In this document: piece after piece, positions 1 through 8,850 of the stretch
How the letters are laid out: each line of letters begins with the position of its first letter
How positions within the stretch are numbered: the stretch's first letter is position 1
Assembly (NCBI GenBank): GCA_002473085.1
Contig: DKTP01000077.1
Coordinates: forward strand, 1-34,461
Length of the DNA stretch: 34,461 nt
Origin: Anaerolineales bacterium UBA7227
GTDB taxonomy: Bacteria > Chloroflexota > Anaerolineae > Anaerolineales > Villigracilaceae
Direction: 5' to 3'
Program-made: the position numbers and the translations under genes
The notes under the pieces: generated by a model
Databases searched by the model: none
The model's input: only the letters and a program-made list of their open reading frames with translations
What the model was told of the DNA's origin: nothing

Positions 1-275
1 CATCTTTCGGAATCGGGGAATATCCGCTTCTGCTCGATGTCCGATTTTGGAAGTCCCCCCGCAAATGAAAACGAGAACTGCGCTGAAAAGACGCCGTTCC
101 CGTTTCCTGGGGGGGTGAGCCCATTTTACCAGAACTTTGTCTTCCCAGAGTCCCTTCTCCGTTTTTGGGACTCTCCTTCCGAGGAAATCCAGGTCACTTT
201 TACAGAAAAATCCTTGCACTATCAAACCGTGTCACCCTCCGCGCCCCTGATATCCTCGTCGGGGGCTTTTTTTCA
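1..275. other. Left-edge intergenic stretch, no confident gene
   Basis: No protein or RNA gene can be supported here. On the plus strand one frame stays open from the window edge to a TGA at 66-68, and its codons are not unlike those of the neighbours, so the tail of a gene lying left of the window is possible but too short to identify. A longer open frame (37-387) runs antisense into the nagZ-like gene and has no recognisable features. An 8-bp inverted repeat (147-154 with 167-174, 12-nt loop) has no T-tract. Confidence 0.4.
243..273 (+). terminator. Possible rho-independent terminator, plus strand
   Basis: GCCCC (243-247) can pair with GGGGC (262-266), and seven T residues follow directly at 267-273. 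The stem is only five base pairs with a long loop. The T-tract lies on the plus-strand side, so it would stop a transcript entering from the left edge rather than the minus-strand operon that ends at 276. Confidence 0.4.
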
Positions 276-1850
276 TCATTCTTCAGGGATAGTCACCGGC
301 AACCGTCCACGCGTTTCCAACTTTCCAAACAGCGCTTTCGCCAGCGCGCGCATCGAGGGTTCGAGAATACTGTACGCGCAGAGATAGGTCGGCGCGGCGG
401 GGAAAGCCGCCAGGTCGTACGGCAGGCGCAGCGCGGCAACCACGACCGGCAGGTTCGTCCTAAGCAATTCGCGGACCAACGCGGCCTGTCCCGTTTGCTG
501 GTGCGCGTTCAACGTGCCGACAACGATCAGGTCATAGCCGCGCGCTTTCTCCACGATCCCGGCGATGTCGGAATCGCCCGGCGCGTGCGGCAGGATGAAC
601 TCGTCCACGCGGGGATGAAACTCGCGCAGCGCCGCCGCCAGTTTTGGCGTCACGTACGACGAAGTGTCCGCGGGGGTCAGGTCGAGCGGACGCGGCAGGA
701 TAACCGCGACGCGCTGGTCGGGCGTCAACTTCAGCGGAAGGATTCCCGTCTCGTCGCGGACCAACGTGATGGACGCCTCCGCGATCTCCCGCGCGACTTC
801 CATGTGTTCGGCGGAACGGATCACGCTTAAGTCGGGCTGACTCCACGTATCCCCCAGCCATTTCTTCAGGGACAGGATGCGCGCCGTCGAGGCCGCGAAC
901 TCGTCCCGCGCCAGCGTCCCGTCCCGCGCGGCTTCCGTCAGCGCGATATGGATGCGCTGCTGGTCGAGCGGATCGGTGGTCGCCAGCAGCAGGTCCACGC
1001 CCGCGTTCGCGGCGCGCGCCGCGTTCGGACCGAGCGCATCCCCCTGACCGATGGCGTGCATGTCCAACGCGTCGGAGACGATAACGCCCTCGAAGCCCAG
1101 CTCGCGGCGCAGGATGCCGTCCAGGATATTTTTAGAAAGCGTGGCAGGCGGCGCGTCCTTTCCGTCAATGGCGGGCAGGCCGATGTGCGCGCTCATGATC
1201 AACTTCGCGCCCGCCTGAATCGCCGCGCGGAACGGGGGGAACTCCACCGCCCGCAGCCGGTCCAATCCATGCGGGAGGGTCGGCAGGCCGAGGTGCGAAT
1301 CGCTGGCTGTGTCGCCGTGACCGGGGAAATGTTTGGCGGCGGCGGCCACGCCCTGCGACTGAATCCCCGCGATCATCGCCGCGCCGAGGCGCGCTGTCAG
1401 TTCCGGGTCCTCGCCGAACGAGCGGACGCCCACCACCGGGTTTTGCGGATTCACGTTCACGTCCACGCAGGGAGCGTAATCCACGTTGACGCCGACCGCG
1501 GCCAGTTCGCGCCCGAGGACTTCACCGGCGCGGCGCGCCAACTCCTCGGAGCCGGTCGCGCCGAGGGCCATGTTGCCGGGCAGGGGCGTCCCGTCGCCAA
1601 GGGCCATCAGCTGCCCGCCCTCCTGGTCGGTCGCGATCAGAAGCGGAGGCAGGTCGAGGTCACGCGCGAGGCGTTGCAGGGAGTCGGTCAAGGCGCGGAG
1701 TTGAGTCGGGTTGTCAATGTTGAAGGGACGAAAGAGCGTGATCCCGCCCGGGCGGTAGTCCCGCAGGGCGCGGGCGATCTCGTCGGAGGGTTTGTCCTTC
1801 CCCTTGAAGGCCAGCAGGAGTTTCTGGCCGATGGCTTGATGAAGTTCCAC
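276..1850 (-). CDS. nagZ: Beta-N-acetylhexosaminidase, glycoside hydrolase family 3 (NagZ-like)
   Basis: This 524-residue enzyme would release terminal N-acetyl-hexosamine from chito-oligosaccharides or muropeptide fragments. The GH3 N-domain carries the NagZ-type loop KHFPGHGD-T-x2-DSH at residues 173-185, with the His/Asp acid-base dyad. The nucleophile motif SDALDM follows at 259-264, with Asp260. About 180 further residues form a C-terminal domain, as in two-domain Gram-positive NagZ rather than the ~340-residue enterobacterial form. No signal peptide is visible, so it should act in the cytoplasm on imported sugars. It is the last gene of the operon and starts right after the upstream permease stop. 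Family assignment is firm; the exact substrate is inferred from context. Confidence 0.9.
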   Translation of the reverse strand: MELHQAIGQKLLLAFKGKDKPSDEIARALRDYRPGGITLFRPFNIDNPTQLRALTDSLQRLARDLDLPPLLIATDQEGGQLMALGDGTPLPGNMALGATGSEELARRAGEVLGRELAAVGVNVDYAPCVDVNVNPQNPVVGVRSFGEDPELTARLGAAMIAGIQSQGVAAAAKHFPGHGDTASDSHLGLPTLPHGLDRLRAVEFPPFRAAIQAGAKLIMSAHIGLPAIDGKDAPPATLSKNILDGILRRELGFEGVIVSDALDMHAIGQGDALGPNAARAANAGVDLLLATTDPLDQQRIHIALTEAARDGTLARDEFAASTARILSLKKWLGDTWSQPDLSVIRSAEHMEVAREIAEASITLVRDETGILPLKLTPDQRVAVILPRPLDLTPADTSSYVTPKLAAALREFHPRVDEFILPHAPGDSDIAGIVEKARGYDLIVVGTLNAHQQTGQAALVRELLRTNLPVVVAALRLPYDLAAFPAAPTYLCAYSILEPSMRALAKALFGKLETRGRLPVTIPEE

Positions 1851-1851
1851 G

Positions 1852-2694
1852 TCAACCTTTCAGGCCGGAGACGACCACGCTTTCGAGGATGTAGCGCTGC
1901 GCGAAGAAGAACACCACCATCAATGGGACGGTCGTCAGCACGGCGGCGGTCATAATGGTCGGCCAGGGCTGGACGGTCAGGTTGATGTTGTAGAGCGTGG
2001 AGACGTACACGGGCAGGGTGTACATGGACACGTTTTGCAGGTACATGAGCGGGGTGAGCAGGCTGTTCCACAAACCGACGAAGAGGAAGGTGGCGATGGT
2101 GGCAAGCGGCGCTTTGACCAGCGGCAGGACGATCTCCCACCAGATCTGCACGTGGTTGGCGCCGTCCACGAACGCGGACTCGTCCAGTTCCTTCGGGATT
2201 TGCGCCATGGACTGACGCAGGAGAAAGACCATGGCCGCGCCGCCCGCGAAGTAGCCGGGGATGATGAGCGGCTTGAACGTCCCGACCCAGCCGAGCAGGT
2301 TGAAGAACACGTATTGCGGCACGATCAACGCCTGCGGGGGAATCATCATGGTGGAAAGCATCAGGAAGAAGACGAGGTTGCGTCCCGGCCACTCGATGCG
2401 GCTGAACGCGTACGCCACCGCGGCGATGGAGATGAGCGTCCCCGCCAGCGCGAGGGTGACGTAGAAGACGGAGTTGAAGTAGGCGGTGAGGAAAGCCTTG
2501 TTCTTAAAAATGTCAAAATAGGCTTGCAGGGTGGGATGAGGCGGAAGCCAGATGATGCCGGGCGAGTTGGTCTCGCTGACGGTCTTCAACGAGGAGGAGA
2601 TCATCCAAAAGAGCGGGAAGCTCATCATCACGGTCGCGCCGGTCAGGAGGATGTACAGGATCAGGCCTTTGAGCATTTGCCAGTAGCGTTTCAT
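1852..2694 (-). CDS. Carbohydrate ABC transporter permease, MalG type
   Basis: This 280-residue inner-membrane subunit of a CUT1-type sugar importer has about six hydrophobic segments. The cytoplasmic EAA loop that docks the ATPase reads ELDESAFVDGA near residue 165 and is followed by the usual PLVKAP stretch. Length and architecture are normal for MalG-like proteins. It lies 9 nt after the companion permease and is followed directly by the GH3 hexosaminidase. An amino-sugar oligosaccharide is the likely cargo, inferred from neighbours only. No ATPase gene is present in the operon, so a shared MsiK/UgpC-type ATPase encoded elsewhere is expected. Confidence 0.92.
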   Translation of the reverse strand: MKRYWQMLKGLILYILLTGATVMMSFPLFWMISSSLKTVSETNSPGIIWLPPHPTLQAYFDIFKNKAFLTAYFNSVFYVTLALAGTLISIAAVAYAFSRIEWPGRNLVFFLMLSTMMIPPQALIVPQYVFFNLLGWVGTFKPLIIPGYFAGGAAMVFLLRQSMAQIPKELDESAFVDGANHVQIWWEIVLPLVKAPLATIATFLFVGLWNSLLTPLMYLQNVSMYTLPVYVSTLYNINLTVQPWPTIMTAAVLTTVPLMVVFFFAQRYILESVVVSGLKG

Positions 2695-2703
2695 GCCGCC
2701 CTC

Positions 2704-3855
2704 CTAATACACGTCGTACGTGACCCAGCGGTCCTGCAAACGGAACTGGATCACGGTGATGACCAGGATGATGAGCAGCGCCAGCCACGAGATGGCCGAG
2801 CCATAGCCGATCTCGAAGTGACTGAAGCTTTTCTGCCACAGGTAATAGACCATCGAAATGGCCGAGGGGATAAGCGGCTGGTTGTCGCGGTACAGCACAA
2901 AGATCGGCTCGAAGATCTGCAGGGAGGCGATCATCCCCACCACGAGGTTGTAGAAGATGTAGGGCGTGAGCAGGGGGAACGAGACCTTCCAGAAGCGCTG
3001 CCAGCCCGAAGCGCCGTCCACTTCGGCGGCCTCGTGCAATTCCTTCGGGATGTTGTTCAGTCCCGCCAGAAAGATGAGCATCATCGTGCCACAGCCCCAG
3101 ACCAGCAGCAGGACGACCGACATCTTCGACCAGAGCGGACTCTGCACCCACAGCGGGACGCGGTTGGCGGCGGGGAATCCCGCCTCGATCACTTTATGGA
3201 ACAGGTTGAAATTACGGTTGTTGATCCCCAGAAAAAATGCCGCAGAAACTTCCTGGACGAAGATCGCGCCGCGCATCAGGTAACTGAACGGCTGGAAAGC
3301 CGACATGGCGCGCAGGAGTTGGTTGATGATGCCCGTCCCGGTGTTCAGCATCAGGCGCCAGCACAAAAGGACGGCGGTGTTGAATCCCAAAATCACGGGC
3401 AGGTAAAACGACATGCGGAAGACGCGTTCGCCTTTTATTTTCTGGTTAAGCAGCGCTGCCAGGAAAAGCGCAACCGCCAACTGGAGCGGCAGCCCGATGA
3501 CGGTGAGATAAAGGGTGTTGACGAGCGAGGCGCGGAAGTTGTCGTCCTTGAATAAAATGGTCTCGTAATTTTCCAGTCCCACCCATTGGATGGGTTTCCC
3601 CGACGCGATGCGGTAATCGGTGAAACTCCAATACAGCGAAAATCCGAGCGGCACAACGACGAAGATGAAGAAGCCCACGATCCAGGGCGAGGCGAACAGG
3701 TAACCCGCAAACGTATTCGCCTGCTTGCGGGGCGTGGCGCCGCGCCATTTCACAATGAGACGCGCCAGCCCCCCGACCAGGTAACTGCTGACGATGATGA
3801 AGAGGACCGTCAGAGCGGCCGTCGCCAGGACATCGAGATACGGGTTCTTGATCAT
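2704..3855 (-). CDS. Carbohydrate ABC transporter permease, MalF type, with large insert
   Basis: This is the partner permease of the MalG-like subunit. The EAA loop is recognisable (ELHEAAEVDGASG) in the C-terminal third, followed by FPLLTP. At 383 residues it is clearly longer than the roughly 290-310 usual for CUT1 MalF-like subunits of Gram-positive type. The extra length comes from an N-terminal segment with its own membrane helix and an insert of about 70 residues between membrane segments, ahead of the SKMSVVLLLVWG helix. The gene lies between the binding protein and the second permease, all on one strand. The insert could contact the binding protein; that is speculation. Confidence 0.9.
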   Translation of the reverse strand: MIKNPYLDVLATAALTVLFIIVSSYLVGGLARLIVKWRGATPRKQANTFAGYLFASPWIVGFFIFVVVPLGFSLYWSFTDYRIASGKPIQWVGLENYETILFKDDNFRASLVNTLYLTVIGLPLQLAVALFLAALLNQKIKGERVFRMSFYLPVILGFNTAVLLCWRLMLNTGTGIINQLLRAMSAFQPFSYLMRGAIFVQEVSAAFFLGINNRNFNLFHKVIEAGFPAANRVPLWVQSPLWSKMSVVLLLVWGCGTMMLIFLAGLNNIPKELHEAAEVDGASGWQRFWKVSFPLLTPYIFYNLVVGMIASLQIFEPIFVLYRDNQPLIPSAISMVYYLWQKSFSHFEIGYGSAISWLALLIILVITVIQFRLQDRWVTYDVY

Positions 3856-3925
3856 GGGCTGTCCTCTCGTAAATCAACGGAACGATGGAGGGGAATCGCT
3901 CCCCTCCATCGTCAGCATAACCGAC

Positions 3926-5296
3926 TTACTTGAGCGCGGCCGAATAGTCGGCCTGGATCTTCTCGTTCACCTGCTCAGGAGTCAGTTCCTCAGTGATGAG
4001 TTTGCCGAGGGCGTCCTGCATGATGGTGGAGAGTTTCGAGGATTCCAGGATGCCGGCAAAGCCGACACCGTATTTGGCGGCCAGTTCCGCTTCGATCTTC
4101 AACTGCGGCGAGTCGGTGACGTAGCCGTACTGCGAGTCGTTGCGGGCGGGGATCAGGCCCATGGTCTCGTTCCACTTGTTGTTGGCTTCCTTCGTGAAGG
4201 CCAGTTTCAGCCACTCCGCGGCCAGGTCTTTGTGCTTGCTGTAATCGGCCACGGCCAGCCAGTCGTTGAAGGCCAGCACAACGGGCTTGCTGTTCGGGAA
4301 GTTGGCGGGATCGCCGTAGAACGGGTCAATGCTGATCTTGTCCCAGGTCGGGCGCGTGAAGGCGGGAGCGGCCCAGCCGGAGTGCGCGAGGCAGACCGCG
4401 CCGTTCTCTTTGCCGGTGGCGTCGTCCACGTCAATCACCGAGCCGGTTCCAGTCGGGAGCGAACCGACCGCGTTCGCGGCGGGACCGTAGGTGGCCTGTC
4501 GCATCTCGAGCAGGAACTTGGTGGTAGCCAGCGCTTCGGGGGAGTCGAAGTTGGGCGTACCGTCGGCTTTGTAGAGTTGACCGCCGAGCGAGTAGAACAC
4601 GAGCAGCCACCACTGCCAGTCGGCCATCGAACCGGCGTCAACCGGGACGAGCGCCTGCTGGGTCAGCGAGTTGGTGGCGGAATCGATCACGGAGGCCTGC
4701 TTGGCAAAGGCGGTCCAGTCCGCGAAGCTCTTGGGCGTGCCGGTCGTCCAGCCGGAGGTTTCCATCAAGTCGGTGCGGCAGAACACGTAGCGCGGGGCGG
4801 TGAAGATCGGCAGGCCGCGCAGTTTGCCTTCGAACTTGGCGTTTTCGAGCGCGGGGCCAAAGTTCTTGATGTCGGGCCAGGCCGCTTCGCCGAGGTAGGA
4901 ATCCATATCGGCGAGGCTGTTGCCATACAGGGTGTTCATCTCCGAGCCGAGGTTGATGATGTCGGGGCCGTCTCCGGCGGCAAAGAAGCCGGCAAAGGTG
5001 GTGTCCCAGCCAGACCAGGAGCCTTCGGTGATCTCAACTGTCACGCCGGGATGAGCCGCTTCGAAGGCGGGGTTGATGTCGCTCTTCAGCCAGGCGATGG
5101 TGTCGGGCGTGTAATCGAGCAGGTAGATCTTCAAGGTGACTGCTTCGGCGGGAGGCTGCTCGGGGACTTTGGTGGCGGCGGGCGGCTGCTCCGGGGCCTT
5201 GGTAGCGGGAGCCTGGGTCGGCCTGCCGCCGCAGGCTGTCAGCGCCATGCTGAGCAGCACGAGGACGGTCAGGATAGCGAACAGATTCTTACGCAT
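3926..5296 (-). CDS. Extracellular sugar-binding lipoprotein of ABC importer (SBP family 1)
   Basis: This 456-residue protein captures the sugar outside the cell. It begins with a lipoprotein signal: basic MRKN, a hydrophobic core, then the lipobox LTAC with Cys22 as the lipidation site. A Pro/Ala/Gln/Thr linker follows with a duplicated PEQPPA unit, typical of Chloroflexota binding proteins. The mature part has the family-1 fold signatures (an HPGVTVEI-like strand, GDGPDIINLGSE, a C-terminal helical region). A good Shine-Dalgarno (AAGGAG) lies before the ATG. It sits ahead of the two permeases and behind the deacetylase gene, with 113 nt between, the largest gap in the operon. Substrate identity is inferred from the hexosaminidase and deacetylase. 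Confidence 0.93.
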   Translation of the reverse strand: MRKNLFAILTVLVLLSMALTACGGRPTQAPATKAPEQPPAATKVPEQPPAEAVTLKIYLLDYTPDTIAWLKSDINPAFEAAHPGVTVEITEGSWSGWDTTFAGFFAAGDGPDIINLGSEMNTLYGNSLADMDSYLGEAAWPDIKNFGPALENAKFEGKLRGLPIFTAPRYVFCRTDLMETSGWTTGTPKSFADWTAFAKQASVIDSATNSLTQQALVPVDAGSMADWQWWLLVFYSLGGQLYKADGTPNFDSPEALATTKFLLEMRQATYGPAANAVGSLPTGTGSVIDVDDATGKENGAVCLAHSGWAAPAFTRPTWDKISIDPFYGDPANFPNSKPVVLAFNDWLAVADYSKHKDLAAEWLKLAFTKEANNKWNETMGLIPARNDSQYGYVTDSPQLKIEAELAAKYGVGFAGILESSKLSTIMQDALGKLITEELTPEQVNEKIQADYSAALK

Positions 5297-5409
5297 GGTT
5301 TTCTTCTCCTTGGAATTAGATTCGAAATTAGACGCGCAACTTGTTCCTGGTCGAAATGGTAACTGCTTACTCTCTCCTTTCTGCGGATGGTTCAGGGTCT
5401 ATGAACTTG

Positions 5410-6258
5410 TCAACTCATCCTGCCAATGCGATCTTTCACATCCTGTTCAAATCGTTGGATGAAATCCAGCGCGAAATCGGCCGGGTTTTTCGAGGCGTCG
5501 TTCACGAGCGGCGTCATGTCCATCCCGTACGAAAGCCCGGTGGCTGCGTCCACGCCATGAGACTCGAAATAAGTGGCGTTGGCGCGGCGGCGTCCCATGG
5601 AAGCCAGGTCGTAGCGTTTGCCGCCCGCGATCTGCGAGTCGAAAACGCCCAGCAACGCAAATTGGAGATTCTCGCGCGGCGACGCGTCCATCAGGAATTT
5701 ATCGGCGTCGTCCATCCAATCCAACGCGCGCCAGACTTCGCAGCCGACGAGCCGCGCGGGACGTTCGGCCGGGTCCAGCCTCCGAAGAGCCTCGATCACC
5801 CTCAGCGCGACCGCCACATGCGTATCGTGCTTGTCGGCCAGATTGTGGGTGTAGACGAATTGCGGCCTGGCCGCGCGGAACAGTTGCGTCAAATCGTCCG
5901 CCGGCTCCGGGCGGGAGGCGTCTTTGACGACCTTGCTGGGATAATCCAGCATGACCTGCGCGGCGAACTCGCCGACGATGGCGGCCTTGCGCTGCTCTTT
6001 AAAACGGACGAGGCGCATCTCGTCGTCGCTGTAATTTTCGTAGAGACCGTTGCGGGGCGAGCCGCGTCCGTCCGTCACAACCGCGCCCGCGAACCATTTG
6101 TCCGCCTGCTGGAAACATTCCAGAATCGGCTGGACGGCCATAATCTCGATGTCGTCCTGGTGAGCGGAGACGCACAAGTGCGTGACGCGCGCCAGCGCCT
6201 GCTCGACCGGCAGGCCGTCGGGGATGAAGACTTCGGAAGTAGCGAGGTGAAATTTCAT
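5410..6258 (-). CDS. PIG-L/LmbE family deacetylase, probable N-acetylglucosamine(-derivative) deacetylase
   Basis: PIG-L family enzymes are metal-dependent deacetylases acting on N-acetylglucosaminyl groups. This 282-residue protein has the metal-binding AHxDD motif at residues 32-38 as AHQDDIE; the usual Pro is replaced by Gln, but the His and Asp ligands are kept. A second ligand site is HDTH at 144-147, where family members often have HPDH. There is no signal peptide, so a cytoplasmic small-molecule substrate is likely. The start overlaps the end of the upstream kinase-like gene by 4 nt (ATGA), which implies translational coupling. In this operon it could replace NagA by removing acetate from GlcNAc or its phosphate; that is inference. 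Confidence 0.85.
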   Translation of the reverse strand: MKFHLATSEVFIPDGLPVEQALARVTHLCVSAHQDDIEIMAVQPILECFQQADKWFAGAVVTDGRGSPRNGLYENYSDDEMRLVRFKEQRKAAIVGEFAAQVMLDYPSKVVKDASRPEPADDLTQLFRAARPQFVYTHNLADKHDTHVAVALRVIEALRRLDPAERPARLVGCEVWRALDWMDDADKFLMDASPRENLQFALLGVFDSQIAGGKRYDLASMGRRRANATYFESHGVDAATGLSYGMDMTPLVNDASKNPADFALDFIQRFEQDVKDRIGRMS

Positions 6259-7646
6259 GACTTCCCTTCCAACGCCGGCAAACTCGCGGCGGCCACAGAC
6301 TGCCCGACGCGGCGCGTTTTCTCGTCCGGCAGGTGCAAGGCGATTTTTTCCAACAGATCAGGGAACTCAACCTCCCAGACCTGACGCACGCCCGAAAGCA
6401 AAATGTTGCCGCCGCGGCCCGAGGTGCAGCGTCCCAGAATCAAAACATGCTTGAGGTCGTAGAAATCGGCATATTGCGCCAGGCCGTACCCCAGATAGAC
6501 GCCCATGCTCCGCCAGATTGCGAGCGCGCCCCCAAAACCCGCTTCAAGCTTCTTTTGCACAAATTCCAGTTTCTCGGCGTCCTTCAAATTTGAAGGGATT
6601 TCAATACCCGCCCGCGCCGCGAGACGGAAAACGCACTGCTGCGAAAAATATGAAGCGCCGCAGCCCTTGTCCCCCGACCATTCGTCAACGGGCGCGTCCG
6701 GGCTGTAATCCACCGGGGCGAAAGCCAGCTCGTTCAGCCAGCCCTTGATGTGGCCTTCCGTATCCACGTAGCCCGCGGCCTCGCTCGAACCGAGGGCGAT
6801 GCCGAGGATGCCGTTATCGCCGATGGACATGGAGCCCGCCAGCGCGGTCACGTCGCCGTCATTGATGACTTCGAGCGGCGCGCCAAACTCGGCGCGCAAA
6901 CGCAGAAAGAGATTCTTGACCTCGCCGAAACGCTCCGCCGGCACGCTGCGAAACAGCGAGGCGACCATCGGGCGATTGTCAATATAAATGCCGGCCGAAC
7001 TGCCGCCGATGGCGTCCACGCGGGTCATCTTCGACGCGGCGGTCTTCAAGGCTGTCTGGATCTCGCGATAGTGATAATCGGGATCGGCGTGCTTGCGCGG
7101 CTCCCACATGACTTCCTCGCTATAGACGGGGACTCCGTCCACCACCGCGCTCACTTTGCGGTCGGACGCGCCGAGATCGAAGCCGATACGGCGTCCCGCC
7201 AGGTTTCGTCCGAGCCGCCTGCCCGTCTCGCGCGCAGCGGGCGCGTCGTCCGCGCCGCAGGCGATTACTGTGAACGGTTTCTCGTAAACCTGTTCGCCCA
7301 TGAAGTGATAATCAAATGCCCGCGCGCCCTCGGCAGAGTAGACGCGGGTCAGATGTTCGGCGATGCGCGGCGAGCCTCCCACGTACAAGGTGTGTCCGCC
7401 GCGCTGCCAGAGCAAAAATTTGACGATCCGCTCGACGTATTGGAAATTAGCCTCAAAGTTCGGATGACCTTCGGGATAGACCTTCGTCTCGAAGCGCGAG
7501 AACTCCTCGCCGCTTCGCTGCAGGCTGACGACGAGTCGCTCGCCGTTCGCGGCTTCGCGTTGGAAGGCTCGATTCGCCAACGCCGCCGGGCGGAAGGATT
7601 CGTCCAGCGGAGGCAGAACACGCGGGGCAATCAATTCCAGGGGCAT
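6255..7646 (-). CDS. ROK-superfamily sugar kinase-like protein, atypical, with N-terminal extension
   Basis: A 463-residue protein whose C-terminal two thirds resembles ROK (repressor, ORF, kinase) sugar kinases. The phosphate-binding loop is FDLGASDRK at 156-164 instead of the usual DxGGT. The catalytic-loop equivalent is INDGDVTALA at 261-270, close to the family's NDxNxAA. About 150 N-terminal residues precede the kinase fold and are not part of ordinary ROK kinases. The start overlaps the regulator's stop by one base (TAATG), and the stop overlaps the deacetylase start. Phosphorylation of GlcNAc or glucosamine is the expected role, but the changed loops leave open a non-catalytic sugar sensor or an unusual phosphate donor. 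Confidence 0.72.
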   Translation of the reverse strand: MPLELIAPRVLPPLDESFRPAALANRAFQREAANGERLVVSLQRSGEEFSRFETKVYPEGHPNFEANFQYVERIVKFLLWQRGGHTLYVGGSPRIAEHLTRVYSAEGARAFDYHFMGEQVYEKPFTVIACGADDAPAARETGRRLGRNLAGRRIGFDLGASDRKVSAVVDGVPVYSEEVMWEPRKHADPDYHYREIQTALKTAASKMTRVDAIGGSSAGIYIDNRPMVASLFRSVPAERFGEVKNLFLRLRAEFGAPLEVINDGDVTALAGSMSIGDNGILGIALGSSEAAGYVDTEGHIKGWLNELAFAPVDYSPDAPVDEWSGDKGCGASYFSQQCVFRLAARAGIEIPSNLKDAEKLEFVQKKLEAGFGGALAIWRSMGVYLGYGLAQYADFYDLKHVLILGRCTSGRGGNILLSGVRQVWEVEFPDLLEKIALHLPDEKTRRVGQSVAAASLPALEGKS

Positions 7647-8794
7647 TAGTTTTCCTCGGTATAAAGGAGCGAGTAGTTATCGAGCAGGAGGAACGCGGAC
7701 GCGCCGAGGATGCAGGCGCGGACGTCCAATTCCCCCAGTTCGAGCCGCGTCCCGTCGGACATGCGCGCCAGCGCCGCGTTGCGCATCGAGGCCTCCACCG
7801 TGTCCAGCCAGAACGACCCCAGTTTGTTCATATCGCCCATGAGGACGATCTTTTGGATGTTCAAAGTGCCGATCAAATTGGCAAGGGAAATTCCAAGGTA
7901 GTGACCGGCGTTTTCAACCGTCTTCGCCGCGCGGGCGTCCCCGGCTTCGAGCGCGGCGCGGACCTGATCCATGGCGGGCAGGCCGGTCTGCTTCAAGACC
8001 GCGCGCGCGCTCGAGATCGTTTCGAGACAGCCGCGTTTTCCACAGCGGCACAGGCTGCCGTTTTCCTGCGCCACCACGTGGCCGATCTCGCCCGCGCCGC
8101 CGCCGTCGCCCTGGAACAGCCGCCCGTTGATCAAAATGCCCGCGCCGATCCCGTGCCGCACGTTGACGACGATCAGATTCTGGTCGGAGCGATGGCCGCC
8201 GCCATAGACGAACTCGCCGATGGCCGTGGCCTGGCTGTCGTTCAGGACCGAAACGGGGATCTGGTATTTCTTCTGGAGCAGTCGGCCAAGAGGCAGATCC
8301 TGCCACTCCAAATTGACCGCGTTAACCACGATGCCTTCGCGGGTGTTGACCAGGCCGGGCGTCCCCACGCCGATGCCGACAATGGGCTTCAATTTCTTGC
8401 GGATGAGTTGGTCGATGATCTGATAAACGAGTTGGAGCGCCTTCTCCCCATTGTCGTCGTGGACATCCACTTCGACGGTCTCTTTGATCTCGCCCCGCAG
8501 GTTGACGACCGCGCCGATGAATTTATCCTGCGTCAGGTTCAGGCCGATCATGTAGCGGGCGTCCGGCACGACGCTCAACAGGATCGGCGACTTCCCCCCA
8601 ATGGACGCGCCCAGCCCGACTTCCTCCACCAATCCCGCGTTAATCATGCCCCCCACCAAATCGGAGACCGTCGTCCGCGTGAGATGTGTTACGCGGGCGA
8701 TCTCGGCGCGGCTGATCGACTCGCGTTCAAAGATCGTGCGGAGGATCAAGTCGCGGTTGTGTTGTTTGGTCAGTTGATGCGTGGCTTTTTTCAT
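7646..8794 (-). CDS. ROK-family transcriptional regulator (NagC/XylR type)
   Basis: This 382-residue repressor heads the amino-sugar operon. An N-terminal winged helix-turn-helix (about residues 14-55, with ISRAEIARVTHLTRTTVSDL) is followed by a ROK sugar-binding domain. That domain has GVGTPG near 142-147, GEIGH at 235-239 and the structural zinc motif CRCGKRGC at 249-256. The ATG at 8794 is preferred over an upstream in-frame start because GGAAG lies 5 nt before it and the protein then begins in the conserved region. It probably represses its own operon through the inverted repeat at 8851-8875 and is released by an amino-sugar ligand. The ligand is inferred from downstream genes. Confidence 0.93.
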   Translation of the reverse strand: MKKATHQLTKQHNRDLILRTIFERESISRAEIARVTHLTRTTVSDLVGGMINAGLVEEVGLGASIGGKSPILLSVVPDARYMIGLNLTQDKFIGAVVNLRGEIKETVEVDVHDDNGEKALQLVYQIIDQLIRKKLKPIVGIGVGTPGLVNTREGIVVNAVNLEWQDLPLGRLLQKKYQIPVSVLNDSQATAIGEFVYGGGHRSDQNLIVVNVRHGIGAGILINGRLFQGDGGGAGEIGHVVAQENGSLCRCGKRGCLETISSARAVLKQTGLPAMDQVRAALEAGDARAAKTVENAGHYLGISLANLIGTLNIQKIVLMGDMNKLGSFWLDTVEASMRNAALARMSDGTRLELGELDVRACILGASAFLLLDNYSLLYTEEN

Positions 8795-8850
8795 AAGCGC
8801 TTCCACATTCCGCCGCGGGGCGGTCAGACGCGATGCTCCGTTCGGGCGAC

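Noticed and set aside
37..387. Open plus-strand frame at the left edge
   Set aside because: Its last third is antisense to the nagZ-like gene, and no motif, promoter or Shine-Dalgarno supports it.
2035..3555. A 506-codon open frame on the plus strand opposite the two permease genes
   Set aside because: It is antisense to clear permease genes, has no recognisable domain and is rich in Arg, His, Asp and Gln, typical of a reverse-strand shadow in GC-rich DNA.
3794..5362. A 522-codon plus-strand frame opposite the sugar-binding protein
   Set aside because: It is Gly/Val/Arg-rich shadow sequence; the minus strand has a lipobox, Shine-Dalgarno and operon position.
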